64,000 nt of DNA from Clostridium_X cadaveris. GTDB lineage: Bacteria; Bacillota; Clostridia; Clostridiales; Clostridiaceae. The DNA is taken from assembly GCF_039521325.1 (NCBI RefSeq), contig NZ_BAAACD010000038.1; one strand, 5' to 3'. The position numbers were made by a program, and so were the translations under genes. Shown here in pieces: positions 17,759 through 26,860 of the stretch (its first letter is position 1; each line of letters begins with the position of its first letter). A model generated the notes under the pieces. It ran no database searches, was not told the DNA's origin, and saw nothing but the letters and a program-made list of their open reading frames with translations.

Positions 17759-18721
17759 ATGAAATATTACTTAGCACCTATGGAAGGAATCACAGGACAC
17801 ATATATAGAAATTCTTATGAAAAGTTTTTTCACAATATTGATAAGTATTTTACACCTTTTATCATACCAAATACAAGTACAAGTCTTAAGACTAAAGAAC
17901 TAAGAGATGTTCTGCCAGAAAACAATAACGGAATAAATGTAGTTCCTCAGATACTCACAAACGACTCAGAAGGATTTATTGTTACTACTAGGAAACTGAA
18001 GGAGTTAGGATACGATGAAGTTAATTTAAATTTAGGGTGTCCTTCAGGAACTGTTGTTTCAAAGAATAGAGGATCGGGATTTCTAGCACAAAGAGAAGAA
18101 CTTGACAGATTCTTAGAAGATATATTTTCTATGGATGATGTAAAGATTTCTGTGAAGACTAGAATTGGGAAAGATAGTCCAGAGGAATTTTATGAATTAA
18201 TAAAGATTTACAACAAATATCCTATAGAAGAACTAATCATTCATCCGAGAACACGTGAAGATTTTTATGGAAATAAACCAAATTTAGAAGTGTTTAAAGA
18301 TGCATTAACTTTAAGCACAAATCCAACATGTTATAATGGAGATATTTTCACTGTTAGTGACTATAAAAAAATAACAGAGACTTTTCCAAATGTAGACAAG
18401 GTGATGATAGGAAGAGGAATTCTCGCTAATCCAGGTTTAATAAATGAAATAAAGGGTAAGGGAGTTATAGACAAAGAAGTATTAAAAGCTTTCCATGATG
18501 AAGTATTTAGTAGGTATAGAGAAGTATTGAGAGAAGATAGGAATGCTATATATAGAATGAAAGAGCTATGGGGATATATGATTTACATATTTTCAGACAA
18601 TAAAAAATATGCCAAGAAAATAAAGAAAGCTCAAAATTTAATTGATTATAATATGGCAGTTTCTACTTTATTTATAGAGCAGCATATTGTAGAGGGAGCT
18701 GGATTATTTAATAGTAAATAG
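17759..18721 (+). CDS. dus: tRNA-dihydrouridine synthase family protein
   Basis: The 320-residue TIM-barrel flavoenzyme opens with APMEGITG, and has NLGCPSGTVVSKNRGSG containing the catalytic cysteine, IIHPRTREDFYG, YNGDIF and VMIGRGILANP (FMN phosphate site). These are Dus-family hallmarks; the enzyme reduces uridines in the tRNA D-loop using NADPH and FMN. Substrate position cannot be told from sequence. It follows the flavoprotein gene on the same strand, with AGAGGAG before the ATG, and ends at a bidirectional hairpin. Confidence 0.92.
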   Translation: MKYYLAPMEGITGHIYRNSYEKFFHNIDKYFTPFIIPNTSTSLKTKELRDVLPENNNGINVVPQILTNDSEGFIVTTRKLKELGYDEVNLNLGCPSGTVVSKNRGSGFLAQREELDRFLEDIFSMDDVKISVKTRIGKDSPEEFYELIKIYNKYPIEELIIHPRTREDFYGNKPNLEVFKDALTLSTNPTCYNGDIFTVSDYKKITETFPNVDKVMIGRGILANPGLINEIKGKGVIDKEVLKAFHDEVFSRYREVLREDRNAIYRMKELWGYMIYIFSDNKKYAKKIKKAQNLIDYNMAVSTLFIEQHIVEGAGLFNSK

Positions 18722-18736
18722 AAATCTATATAATCT

Positions 18737-18776
18737 ATTGTTATCTCCCACATAAAAAGAGATGGGAGATAACAAT
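18737..18776. terminator. Bidirectional hairpin between convergent genes
   Basis: ATTGTTATCTCCCA pairs over 14 bp with TGGGAGATAACAAT around a 12-nt loop. It lies between the dus stop and the stop of the convergent minus-strand gene. It has no strong T-run on the plus strand. Confidence 0.65.
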
Positions 18777-18784
18777 GCTAACCA

Positions 18785-19138
18785 TCAGATAAAGTTAGTT
18801 AAGTGGATGAAGAGGCTGTTTGTATGTCCCCAATAAGATTGGGAAAATTCTAAAAGCCTGCATCCAGCAAGGAAACCAATAAAGAAATTTTCGGCATGCA
18901 TATCCGTAAATATAAGCGTAGGGACAGATACTTTTATATCGAATTGAGGACGTAACAACTCTAGCTTTTTATTGAAAAATTCTGAAACTACTTTATATCC
19001 TTCTAGTGTAAACATATCTTTTTTCATACATCTATCTATTCTCATATCTATAACGGAAACAAAACGATCTGAAAAATTATCTAGTCCAGCAGTTTCTAAT
19101 GCTATTTGAGCTTCTTTACAAGTTATATTTTTGGTCAT
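18785..19138 (-). CDS. Hypothetical protein (117 aa)
   Basis: The product has no signal peptide. One weakly hydrophobic stretch lies near residues 85-96 (FFIGFLAGCRLLEF). A conserved-looking block FTDMHAENFFIGFLAGC is present, but I do not recognise the family. The gene stands alone on the minus strand and ends against the hairpin shared with dus. The ribosome site is weak (ATAGGAATAAT well upstream), so the start is not certain. Confidence 0.6.
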   Translation of the reverse strand: MTKNITCKEAQIALETAGLDNFSDRFVSVIDMRIDRCMKKDMFTLEGYKVVSEFFNKKLELLRPQFDIKVSVPTLIFTDMHAENFFIGFLAGCRLLEFSQSYWGHTNSLFIHLTNFI

Positions 19139-19373
19139 ACTTAATTCTCATATTATTCCTATGCAATATTTTAACGTGGCTTATTATAATAAAAAAAAAT
19201 AGTGTCAATTAGATAAAAACATATTAACCAAGTAAAAATTTGACTCATTGATATGGAAAAAGCTTACATAAAGCTAAACAATATAAGTTTTTATGTTACT
19301 CGTAGGAATAAATAATATTATATGGTAAAATATACTTAATTTAAAAGCGGATAAATATATAGGAGGGATTTTA

Positions 19374-20153
19374 GTGGAGAGTAAAATACTTGAGATAAGA
19401 GGATTAAAAAAGAATTTTGGAAACAAGGAAGTATTGCGTGGAATAAATCTAGAAGTAAATAAAGGCGAGATAATAGGGTATATTGGACCAAACGGAGCAG
19501 GAAAAAGTACTACAGTAAAAATCATTTTAGGACTCATAGAGGCTAGTGCTGGAGATGTATTTATATTTGGAGAAGATATAAAGAAGAACGGCATGGAATA
19601 TAAAAAGCGAATAGGTTATGTTCCGGAAGTGGCAGAGCTTTATGAGAGTTTAACGGCAAAGGAATACTTGACTTTTGTTGGTGAGTTATATGGTTTAAAA
19701 GAGGAAACCTCATTAAAAAAAGCTCAGGCTATGATGACATTACTAGGTATTGAAGACTGCATGAATACAAGATTATCAGCTTGTTCAAAGGGAATGAAAC
19801 AAAAGATTGTATTGATTTCCAGCCTTATTCATGATCCTGATATTTTATTTCTAGACGAGCCTTTAAGTGGTTTGGATGCAAATAGTGTAATGATAATAAA
19901 GGAATTACTTGCATGCCTTGCTGCTCAAGGAAAAACTATATTCTATTCATCTCACATTATGGATGTTGTTGAGAAGATAAGTCATAGGATTGTATTGATT
20001 AATGATGGTGTTATAGTTGCTGATGGCAGTTTTCATGAGCTTCAAGAAAATTGTAAGGAAGATTCTTTAGAGGAAATATTTAATGAATTAACTGGGTTTA
20101 AAGATCATAAAGAAATTGCAGAGACTATGACATCAATTATAAATGAGGTGTAA
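19374..20153 (+). CDS. ABC transporter ATP-binding protein
   Basis: The 259-residue ATPase has Walker A GPNGAGKST, a signature replaced by LSACSKGMKQK (Ser-Lys-Gly instead of SGG), Walker B DILFLDEPLSGLD and H-loop YSSHIMD. It is a CcmA/NatA-type ATPase paired with the 550-residue membrane protein next to it. The start is GTG with AGGAGGGA at ideal distance. The altered signature is common in this subfamily. The three-gene unit ends with a transglutaminase-like protein, so export or surface assembly is one possibility. Confidence 0.9.
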   Translation: MESKILEIRGLKKNFGNKEVLRGINLEVNKGEIIGYIGPNGAGKSTTVKIILGLIEASAGDVFIFGEDIKKNGMEYKKRIGYVPEVAELYESLTAKEYLTFVGELYGLKEETSLKKAQAMMTLLGIEDCMNTRLSACSKGMKQKIVLISSLIHDPDILFLDEPLSGLDANSVMIIKELLACLAAQGKTIFYSSHIMDVVEKISHRIVLINDGVIVADGSFHELQENCKEDSLEEIFNELTGFKDHKEIAETMTSIINEV

Positions 20154-20155
20154 TT

Positions 20156-21808
20156 ATGAGTGAGTTTAAGTTCCTAAAATTTTTGGATAAATTTCAAGGA
20201 ATATATGAGAAATTTGATGTGGATTATGAAAAGATGCGTTTAATACTAAAAGTTAAGCTGACCATGGATGAGAGGCGAGTTCCTACAATTATGAAGGACA
20301 ATAGGAATGAGGATAAAGGAAAAAATAAGTTCATGAAAAGCTTACTATTTTATGGACTTATGGGATTATTTATTGGTATGATTACATTTTTACCTATAAA
20401 TAAAATGTATGTTTATACTATGTTTTTTGGTATGTTTATGTTTCTGGTTTTGACAGTTTTCATATCGGATTTTTCTTCAGTTTTATTGGATGTGAGAGAT
20501 AGGAATCTCATAGCTACAAGAGGGGTGAGTAGTAGAACTATTAATGCAGCAAAGATAACGCATATTTGTTACTATGTATTTTTGATTTCTTTATCTTTAT
20601 GCTGGCTTGCAATTATAGGAACATTTAAATCTGGTATATTGACAGGTATTTTATTTCTAGTAGAAATATTTATAGCTGATATTTTTATGATTGTAATTAC
20701 TGCACTTTTATATTTCTTTATACTAAAATTCTTTAATGGTGAGAAGGTAAAAGATATTATAAATTTTGTACAGATCATACTTACTATTGTTATGGCTGTA
20801 GGCTATCAATTTTTGGGAAGAATCTTTAATTTAGTGGATTTTAATATAACTTATACAGAAAAACTATGGAATTTAATCTTTCCACCAATGTGGTTTTCAT
20901 CACCGATATATTTGGCTGAGGGTGGAAGAATATCGTCAATTAATATAGCATTAACAGTAATTGCAGTTATTGTTCCTTTAATTTCCATAATGATTTATAT
21001 TAAACAGAGCAATAATTTTGAATTATATCTAGCTAAATTAAATAGCAGTGATTCGAAAGAAAAGGAAAAGAAAAAAGGCATGTTTTTTAAGCTAGGAAGG
21101 GTATTCTGCAGAAGTAATGCAGAAAAAGCTTATTATACCTTGGCAAATTCTATTATGAAAAAAGAACGAGAATTTAAACTTAAAGTTTACCCTAGTCTAG
21201 GTTTCACAATAGTTTTCCCTCTGCTTTTTATATTCATATTTTCACAAGACAATAAATTTAGCAGTCTTTTAGAATGGCAAAATAGTTTGGCGAACTCTAA
21301 GAACTATTTGAATATATATTTTTTTGCTTTGATGATATCTACTGTTATGACAATGCTTCAGTACTCACAGTGCTACAAAGCAGCATGGATATTTAAAACC
21401 TCACCACTGACTGATGAAGGCGAGATCTATAGAGGAAGCTATAAAGCTTTTCTATTTAACGTATTATTACCTCTTTATTTATTTGAAAGTATTATATTTA
21501 TTCTATGTTTTAAAGTCAAAGTAATAATTCACTTGATAATTGCGTTACTTTTTATAACTTTAATGATTCCTTCTCTTCATATGATGAACAACTTTTCCCT
21601 TCCTTTTACCGAGGAATTTAATGCAGGTGACAATAGTTCCAATGTGATTATTGCAATACTTTCGCTCTGCGTAGTAGGGGCAGGAGCTTTTATTCACAAT
21701 ATTTTGGTGCAAAGAATAGAGATGCTCTCTATTTATGGAGTAGTTCTTATAATCTTAAATGTTGTAATGTGGCGTAAAATAGCAATGAAGAAGGAAATCA
21801 TAAATTAA
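20156..21808 (+). CDS. ABC transporter membrane subunit
   Basis: The 550-residue polytopic protein has about twelve hydrophobic segments: two at roughly 60-105, four at 135-225, two at 255-285, then a long loop and at least five more from 345 to the end. It starts 2 bp after the ATPase stop, with GAGGTG just before the ATG. The large size and helix grouping fit ABC-2-like permeases of uncharacterised Firmicute exporters. No substrate can be inferred. Confidence 0.8.
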   Translation: MSEFKFLKFLDKFQGIYEKFDVDYEKMRLILKVKLTMDERRVPTIMKDNRNEDKGKNKFMKSLLFYGLMGLFIGMITFLPINKMYVYTMFFGMFMFLVLTVFISDFSSVLLDVRDRNLIATRGVSSRTINAAKITHICYYVFLISLSLCWLAIIGTFKSGILTGILFLVEIFIADIFMIVITALLYFFILKFFNGEKVKDIINFVQIILTIVMAVGYQFLGRIFNLVDFNITYTEKLWNLIFPPMWFSSPIYLAEGGRISSINIALTVIAVIVPLISIMIYIKQSNNFELYLAKLNSSDSKEKEKKKGMFFKLGRVFCRSNAEKAYYTLANSIMKKEREFKLKVYPSLGFTIVFPLLFIFIFSQDNKFSSLLEWQNSLANSKNYLNIYFFALMISTVMTMLQYSQCYKAAWIFKTSPLTDEGEIYRGSYKAFLFNVLLPLYLFESIIFILCFKVKVIIHLIIALLFITLMIPSLHMMNNFSLPFTEEFNAGDNSSNVIIAILSLCVVGAGAFIHNILVQRIEMLSIYGVVLIILNVVMWRKIAMKKEIIN

Positions 21809-21883
21809 TTTATGATATAATATATATGAATCCAGAGAAAAATACATGGATTTATATAAATCAATTACTATGGGGGGGATAGT

Positions 21884-23242
21884 ATGTATTCATTAAAATC
21901 GTTAGTTTTAGGACTTCCTGAGGATGTTGAAAGATATATAATGTATGGAGACTTTGACTCTGCTGATAGGCTTATTGACATCTATATGAAAAGAAATGTT
22001 TCAGAATTACTTAAAGAGAGACTTCGATATGAAAAAAGAAGGATAAGAAGACTTGAAAAAGATTATATTTATTTTTTTGATGAAGCTTTAGAGATGGCGT
22101 CAAAAAAATTAAAGGATTTTAGCAGCGAAGAGCTCCAAAATATGATGGATGAAAGATTTGCTGACTGGATATATATAAACGGTAATGTAATGTTTCACCA
22201 TAATTTTTTAGAAACCATTATAAAAACGGCGCCTAATATATCAGATAGACTTCTTGAAAAGCATGAAGATAAAGAAACTGGCAGGACAGATATATTAAAT
22301 AAAGTTATTGATGACATAATTAATGATGGTGAAAAAAAGTATTCAATATATGTGAAGGCTGGAATAAAGCTTAATAAGGAATCTGTAAGGCGTGGTGAAA
22401 CAATAAGAGTGCATATTCCGATTCCTAAAGAAGCACAGCAGATTCATAATATAAAAATCATAAGCACTTCGCCAGAAGCAAGCTTAATATCACCAGAAGA
22501 CTGCTTGCAAAGGACAGCTTATTTTGAAAAACAGGTTGAGGGTGAAGAGAGCTTTACAGTAGAGTATTCTTATGAAAATCATATAAAATACAATCTTCCT
22601 GATTTTAATATGGTTTCAGAAGAGCAACCTGATTTCTATACAGAAGAAATAATACCTCATATCAGATTTACACCATATTTAGTTAGTTTAGCTCATGATA
22701 TTGTAAAGGATGAGAAAAATCCTCTTATCAAAGCAAGAAAAATATATGACTATGTTACACAAAACGTTCAATATTCTTTTATGAGGGAGTATGCATCTAT
22801 AATTAATATACCAGAATATGCATCATACAATTTAAAAGGTGATTGCGGAGTTATGGCACTTTTATTCATAACTTTATGCAGAATTGAGAAAATACCTGCA
22901 AGATGGCAGTCTGGACTTTATGTAAATCCAACACATATTGGGTGCCACGATTGGGCAGAATTCTATATTGCACCATATGGATGGCTTTTTGCAGATCCGT
23001 CTTTTGGAGGAAGCGGTTATAGAACAGGTGATATGAAAAAATGGAACTTCTATTTTGGAAACCTTGATCCTTTCAGAATGGTTGCAAATTCAGAGTTCCA
23101 ACAAGATTTAATGCCAGAGAAGAAATTCTTTAGATCCGATCCTTACGACAACCAGATTGGAGAGGCAGAGTATACAGATATGGGACTTTGTTCAGAGGAT
23201 TTTGAATCTATAAAGAAAATAATAAGTATTTATGAGATATAA
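21884..23242 (+). CDS. Transglutaminase-like cysteine peptidase-fold protein
   Basis: The 452-residue protein ends with a transglutaminase core (about residues 265-390). The catalytic triad is readable as Cys in KGDCGVMALLF, His in CHDWAEFYI and Asp in WLFADPSFGG. The N-terminal 170 residues are helical, charged and unassigned; a beta region (about 160-250) precedes the core. No signal peptide is visible, so it is probably cytoplasmic. It follows an ABC exporter on the same strand after 75 bp, a gap containing an imperfect hairpin. A substrate-processing role for that transporter is possible but not shown. Confidence 0.85.
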   Translation: MYSLKSLVLGLPEDVERYIMYGDFDSADRLIDIYMKRNVSELLKERLRYEKRRIRRLEKDYIYFFDEALEMASKKLKDFSSEELQNMMDERFADWIYINGNVMFHHNFLETIIKTAPNISDRLLEKHEDKETGRTDILNKVIDDIINDGEKKYSIYVKAGIKLNKESVRRGETIRVHIPIPKEAQQIHNIKIISTSPEASLISPEDCLQRTAYFEKQVEGEESFTVEYSYENHIKYNLPDFNMVSEEQPDFYTEEIIPHIRFTPYLVSLAHDIVKDEKNPLIKARKIYDYVTQNVQYSFMREYASIINIPEYASYNLKGDCGVMALLFITLCRIEKIPARWQSGLYVNPTHIGCHDWAEFYIAPYGWLFADPSFGGSGYRTGDMKKWNFYFGNLDPFRMVANSEFQQDLMPEKKFFRSDPYDNQIGEAEYTDMGLCSEDFESIKKIISIYEI

Positions 23243-23269
23243 TTTTTAGTTAATTTAACTAAAATAAAA

Positions 23270-23339
23270 AGTAGAGCCTAGAAATCCGGCGAAAGACAAA
23301 CTAGGCTCTACTGTAATCAGCACTTTCGTACCAACTGCT
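23270..23339 (+). ncRNA. Candidate structured RNA with complementary loops
   Basis: A 12-bp perfect stem AGTAGAGCCTAG/CTAGGCTCTACT (23270-23281, 23301-23312) encloses a 19-nt loop containing CGAAAG (23290-23295). A second small hairpin AGCA/TGCT (23319-23322, 23336-23339) carries CTTTCG in its loop (23323-23328), complementary to the first loop. On the minus strand the first stem is followed by TTTTTATTTT and could act as a terminator for the GNAT gene. The RNA interpretation is inference. Confidence 0.4.
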
Positions 23340-23352
23340 TATATAGAATAAC

Positions 23353-23380
23353 ATCATTGCAGAATAAATGCAATGATTTT
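23353..23380 (+). terminator. Plus-strand terminator
   Basis: ATCATTGCA pairs with TGCAATGAT around GAATAAA, followed by TTTTATATTT. It lies downstream of the transglutaminase-like gene and of the candidate structured RNA. Confidence 0.75.
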
Positions 23381-23424
23381 TATATTTAGTTTAGCAAAAT
23401 TTTATATTTACAGAAATATATTAT

Positions 23425-23931
23425 CTAGCAAGCTATCTTAAAGAAAGTCTCCCTAGACATTTGATATTCGATTTCCTTTTCTAATTCATTGACTTCTTTA
23501 AAGCCAATACCTTTAAAAAGATTTCTTGATCTACTATTTGTCTTTTTTATCTTTGCTACTACCTTTTCTGTGCGCATGTCAAAAAAAGCTTTTTTCAAGG
23601 CTTCAACTACAGCATCATGACCTATCCCTTTTCCCCATAGATCTTTTTCTCCGACTGCAATTACAATCTCAATTCCACCGTTTTTGGGAACTAACCTTAA
23701 AAAACCTACTGTTTCATAAGTGGTTTTTATAGTGAAAAATCTACAATTATTATTAAATAAATGAGTCAATATAGGCATATCTATTCTATTTACAATATTG
23801 ATTAGGTTAGCCTTAGCGTTAGCATCCTCGTTTAAATTTTTAGTTATCTCTTCGTCGCTAAGCCAATCAGCCATTTTTTCGGCATCAGATCTGTATACTT
23901 CTTGACTTAGCTGAATACTAATCGTTTCCAC
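23425..23931 (-). CDS. GNAT-family N-acetyltransferase
   Basis: The 168-residue protein fits the RimJ/RimL-type GNAT fold. The acetyl-CoA pyrophosphate-binding motif is recognisable as KDLWGKGIGHDAV, and the C-terminal KIKKTNSRSRNLFKGIGF block is typical of motif B. The substrate is unknown. I chose GTG at 23931 because AAGGAG lies 8 nt ahead of it; a GTG three codons further upstream would overlap that site. It is monocistronic on the minus strand. Confidence 0.82.
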   Translation of the reverse strand: METISIQLSQEVYRSDAEKMADWLSDEEITKNLNEDANAKANLINIVNRIDMPILTHLFNNNCRFFTIKTTYETVGFLRLVPKNGGIEIVIAVGEKDLWGKGIGHDAVVEALKKAFFDMRTEKVVAKIKKTNSRSRNLFKGIGFKEVNELEKEIEYQMSRETFFKIAC

Positions 23932-23940
23932 TGGGTACAC

Positions 23941-24289
23941 TCCTTAATCTATCATATTATTTTAAATATACATAGCAATTGCTCACAGACTAGTCATCCT
24001 ATACATATTACTACCAATGTATAGATAAGTAAAAAGTTATATTTATCATTAACGAAGTTTAACTTATCTTTTAAGTGTTTATCTGAATTTATATCGATTT
24101 TGCTATGCAAACTATATTTTCCATTTTTAGCATTTAATTTCCTTTTAAAGTTATTAAAAGTATTTTTATGTTAAAAGTTATAATTTAAAATAAATAAACA
24201 CTTGTGGCTTTGTATGGATACAATTGACCAAAATTGATTTGATTTATAAAATGTAGTTAAAGATTTATGATGATCAGGGGGCAATTATT
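23941..24289. other. Intergenic leader of the ECF gene
   Basis: This 349-bp AT-rich stretch holds a hairpin CTATACAT/ATGTATAG (23999-24006, 24017-24024) without a T-run, and no open frame with a ribosome site. I looked for thiamine, FMN, preQ1 and cobalamin riboswitch cores because an ECF subunit gene follows, and saw none. Confidence 0.4.
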
Positions 24290-24883
24290 TTGAGTAGAGA
24301 AATAAGATTTAAAAAATTAACTCAAACGGCATTATTAGCAGCATTATGCTTTGTATCTTTCACTTATTTACAAATTAAGATTCCAATGCCAGGAGGAGGA
24401 GATGCTACTTCGCTTCATATTGGAAATGCATTTTGTGTTTTAGCTGCATTATTACTTGGAGGGTGGTATGGAGGAATTGCTGGGGCCATAGGCATGACAA
24501 TTGCGGATTTAATGGATCCTGTATATATAATGGTAGCACCTAAAACTTTTGTTTTGAAATTATGTATTGGAATTATAACAGGATTAATCGCACATAAATA
24601 TGCTAAGATAAGTAAAAGCAATGATAAGAAATATATATTTAAGTGGAGTCTTATTGCTTCAATTGGAGGCTTGGCTTTCAATGTAATAGCAGATCCTGTT
24701 GTTGGATTTTTCTATAAACAGTATATATTAGGACAGCCACAAAGTGCTGCTGTTATTTTGGCAAAATTAAGTGCTGTTACTACCTTTGTAAATGCAGTAG
24801 TGTCAGTAATATTAGTTGCAATACTTTACAATGTTCTAAGACCAATCTTGAAAAAATCAGGATTATTACTACCTATTGAATAG
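24290..24883 (+). CDS. ECF transporter S component
   Basis: The 197-residue integral membrane protein has six hydrophobic segments. The N-terminal RFKKLTQTALLAALCFVSF carries the AxxxA-type first helix of ECF substrate-binding (S) subunits. Glycine-rich loops (PGGGDATSLHIGNAF; LGGWYGGIAGAIGM) resemble vitamin-type S components of the DUF1393/HmpT-like group. The vitamin cannot be named from sequence. It would share the housekeeping EcfA/A'/T module, which is not in this window. The start is TTG with AGGGGGC at good spacing. Confidence 0.82.
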   Translation: MSREIRFKKLTQTALLAALCFVSFTYLQIKIPMPGGGDATSLHIGNAFCVLAALLLGGWYGGIAGAIGMTIADLMDPVYIMVAPKTFVLKLCIGIITGLIAHKYAKISKSNDKKYIFKWSLIASIGGLAFNVIADPVVGFFYKQYILGQPQSAAVILAKLSAVTTFVNAVVSVILVAILYNVLRPILKKSGLLLPIE

Positions 24884-24908
24884 TATAAAGTAATTAATTA
24901 TGTTTTTT

Positions 24909-24937
24909 AAGCTACTCTTTTTGAGTAGCTTTTTTAA
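24909..24937 (+). terminator. Terminator of the ECF gene
   Basis: AAGCTACTC pairs with GAGTAGCTT around TTTTT, followed by a T-run. Confidence 0.85.
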
Positions 24938-24970
24938 TGTACATATATATGGGATATACAATTATAAGAC

Positions 24971-25594
24971 TTAAGACTTATTTTTATAATAAAATATAGC
25001 AAGCTGAGTTCTATCTCTAAGGCTTAGTTTTTGAAGAATTATAGTTATGGTATTTCTAACTGTACCCTCGCTTAAATAGAGGTTAGATGATATTTCTTTA
25101 TTGCTAAGACCGTCTGCAACAAGAGTTATTATTTCAAGCTCCTTTTCGGTTATTCCAAAGCTAAAAAAATCTACTTTGCTAGTATTATTTATAAGAGAAG
25201 GTATTTTAGATACGATGTCATCCCCAAATACGCTTTGACCGCTATATACAGCTTTTAAAGATGGGACAATACATTCAAAGTTTTGCTTTATTATATATCC
25301 TTTAGCTCCAATTTTTAAAGCTTTAACTATATAATCGTCATCAGAAAAAGTGGTTAAGAATAGTATTTTTGCATTTTTATCATTATTTAAAATAGTTTCT
25401 GCAGCCTCAAGTCCTGTCATGCCGTCCATCCTTATATCCATTAAAAGAATATCAGGGTTTAAACTCTGAAAGAGTTCTAAGGCTTCTTGTCCACTATTTC
25501 CAGTTCCGATAACATTTATATCACCTTGTGATTCGAGAATAGTTTTTAAAGAAACACATACTAATTTATCATCATCAATAACTAATACACGCAT
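24971..25594 (-). CDS. NarL/LuxR-family response regulator
   Basis: The 207-residue protein has a receiver domain with DDD (7-9), phosphoacceptor D53 in LLMDIRMDG and K in AKGYIIK. A C-terminal LuxR-type helix-turn-helix (about 142-203) contains GLSNKEISSNLYLSEGTV. It is encoded 21 bp after the histidine kinase gene, in the same operon. The divergent ABC transporter genes beyond the kinase are its likely target. Confidence 0.93.
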   Translation of the reverse strand: MRVLVIDDDKLVCVSLKTILESQGDINVIGTGNSGQEALELFQSLNPDILLMDIRMDGMTGLEAAETILNNDKNAKILFLTTFSDDDYIVKALKIGAKGYIIKQNFECIVPSLKAVYSGQSVFGDDIVSKIPSLINNTSKVDFFSFGITEKELEIITLVADGLSNKEISSNLYLSEGTVRNTITIILQKLSLRDRTQLAIFYYKNKS

Positions 25595-25615
25595 ATTTTA
25601 TATTATCCTTTCAAC

Positions 25616-26674
25616 TTATTTTGGGATTGAAATAAAAATTCTAAATCCATTATCATCGTTAATGTTGAGATTACCTCCTAAAGCGGATACTCTGTCACTT
25701 ATATTTTTAATGCCTATACCTTTTTCACTAAGATATTTGCCGCTATTTCCATTATCCTTAATCACTAACTGATATAATGCAGGATGCTCTCTAATAGAGA
25801 TTAAAACATCTGTAGCATTGGAATGCTTTATAATATTTGATAAAGATTCTTTTATTATTGTAATGAAGCAGTATTTTATATTTTTTTCTGGGGATGATTC
25901 AACATCATAATTAAATTTAATAGAGCAGAATTTAAAACTATCAACTAACTTCTGCACTTCAATTTGTAGGTCAATGGCTTCTTCGTGCAAGTCATGGACA
26001 CTGCTGCGAATGCTGGTCATAGCCTCTGAAAGGGTTTCTTTTATGAGAGAAAGATTATCATTAACGTTTTTATCTTTATTTATAGCAAGAAGAGCTCCAA
26101 TTTGTAATATGCATCTAGATAGAAGATGTCCAACATTATCATGGATATCTCTTGCAATTCTATTACGTTCTCTTAAAGTTGCTAAATTTATTTCGTAATC
26201 CTGTTTTTCTAGAAGATCTCTATTTTTACTTTCAAATTTCATAGTTAGCTCTTTGGCATTATCGCTAGCAGAATAGTAGCTTTTCTTTATATTCTCTAAA
26301 GAGATAGTTCTATATTTTAATATATATGATAAAAAAATATAAGTTACGATAGACACTTTTGAGAATGCAGGAATCACATTGAGGTCTATCAAAATAGGAA
26401 ATAGTGACAGTAACCACAGCCATTTTACTTTGTAAAAAAATAAGTCATAACATATGACTGGAATGAAAAAGATAAAAGCCCACTGCCATATGCAAAGAAA
26501 TAAGAAAATAAGAAAGATAGAAATTAAAGCTCTTTTATTTTCTTTATAACTTAATAATGAAGTCAAAAATAGAACTATCAAAATAGGTACAACCATATAT
26601 TTGTTATTTATGTTTGGCACATATAAGGCAAAACAAATAATGAAAATAATTAGTTTATCAATTAAAGCATTCAT
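25616..26674 (-). CDS. DesK/LiaS-type sensor histidine kinase
   Basis: The 352-residue kinase starts with about five hydrophobic helices (residues 5-130) and no extracellular domain, a membrane-sensing layout. HisKA_3 follows with the phospho-accepting His in RERNRIARDIHDNVGHLL (about residue 180). The ATPase domain has KGIGIKNISDRVSALGG. It forms a two-component system with the NarL-type regulator. The intramembrane sensor and the divergent ABC-2 transporter suggest response to a membrane-active compound. Confidence 0.92.
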   Translation of the reverse strand: MNALIDKLIIFIICFALYVPNINNKYMVVPILIVLFLTSLLSYKENKRALISIFLIFLFLCIWQWAFIFFIPVICYDLFFYKVKWLWLLSLFPILIDLNVIPAFSKVSIVTYIFLSYILKYRTISLENIKKSYYSASDNAKELTMKFESKNRDLLEKQDYEINLATLRERNRIARDIHDNVGHLLSRCILQIGALLAINKDKNVNDNLSLIKETLSEAMTSIRSSVHDLHEEAIDLQIEVQKLVDSFKFCSIKFNYDVESSPEKNIKYCFITIIKESLSNIIKHSNATDVLISIREHPALYQLVIKDNGNSGKYLSEKGIGIKNISDRVSALGGNLNINDDNGFRIFISIPK

Positions 26675-26860
26675 AAATAAATCAACCTTTGTTCTAAAAA
26701 AAGTAATTATATATCAATTTTAACATTTAAGATATATATATAACAATAACATTATTATATTTGTCATGATAGTTTCGGAGTTTTATCACTTATTAATTAT
26801 CCTTGAGTCTAGTAGAATTAAAGTATAGAAAATGTGAGAGATAAGAGTGGAGGAACTGTT

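Noticed and set aside
23941..24289. Vitamin riboswitch before the ECF S-component gene
   Set aside because: No thiamine, FMN, cobalamin or preQ1 core motif could be found; only an unassigned 8-bp hairpin is present.
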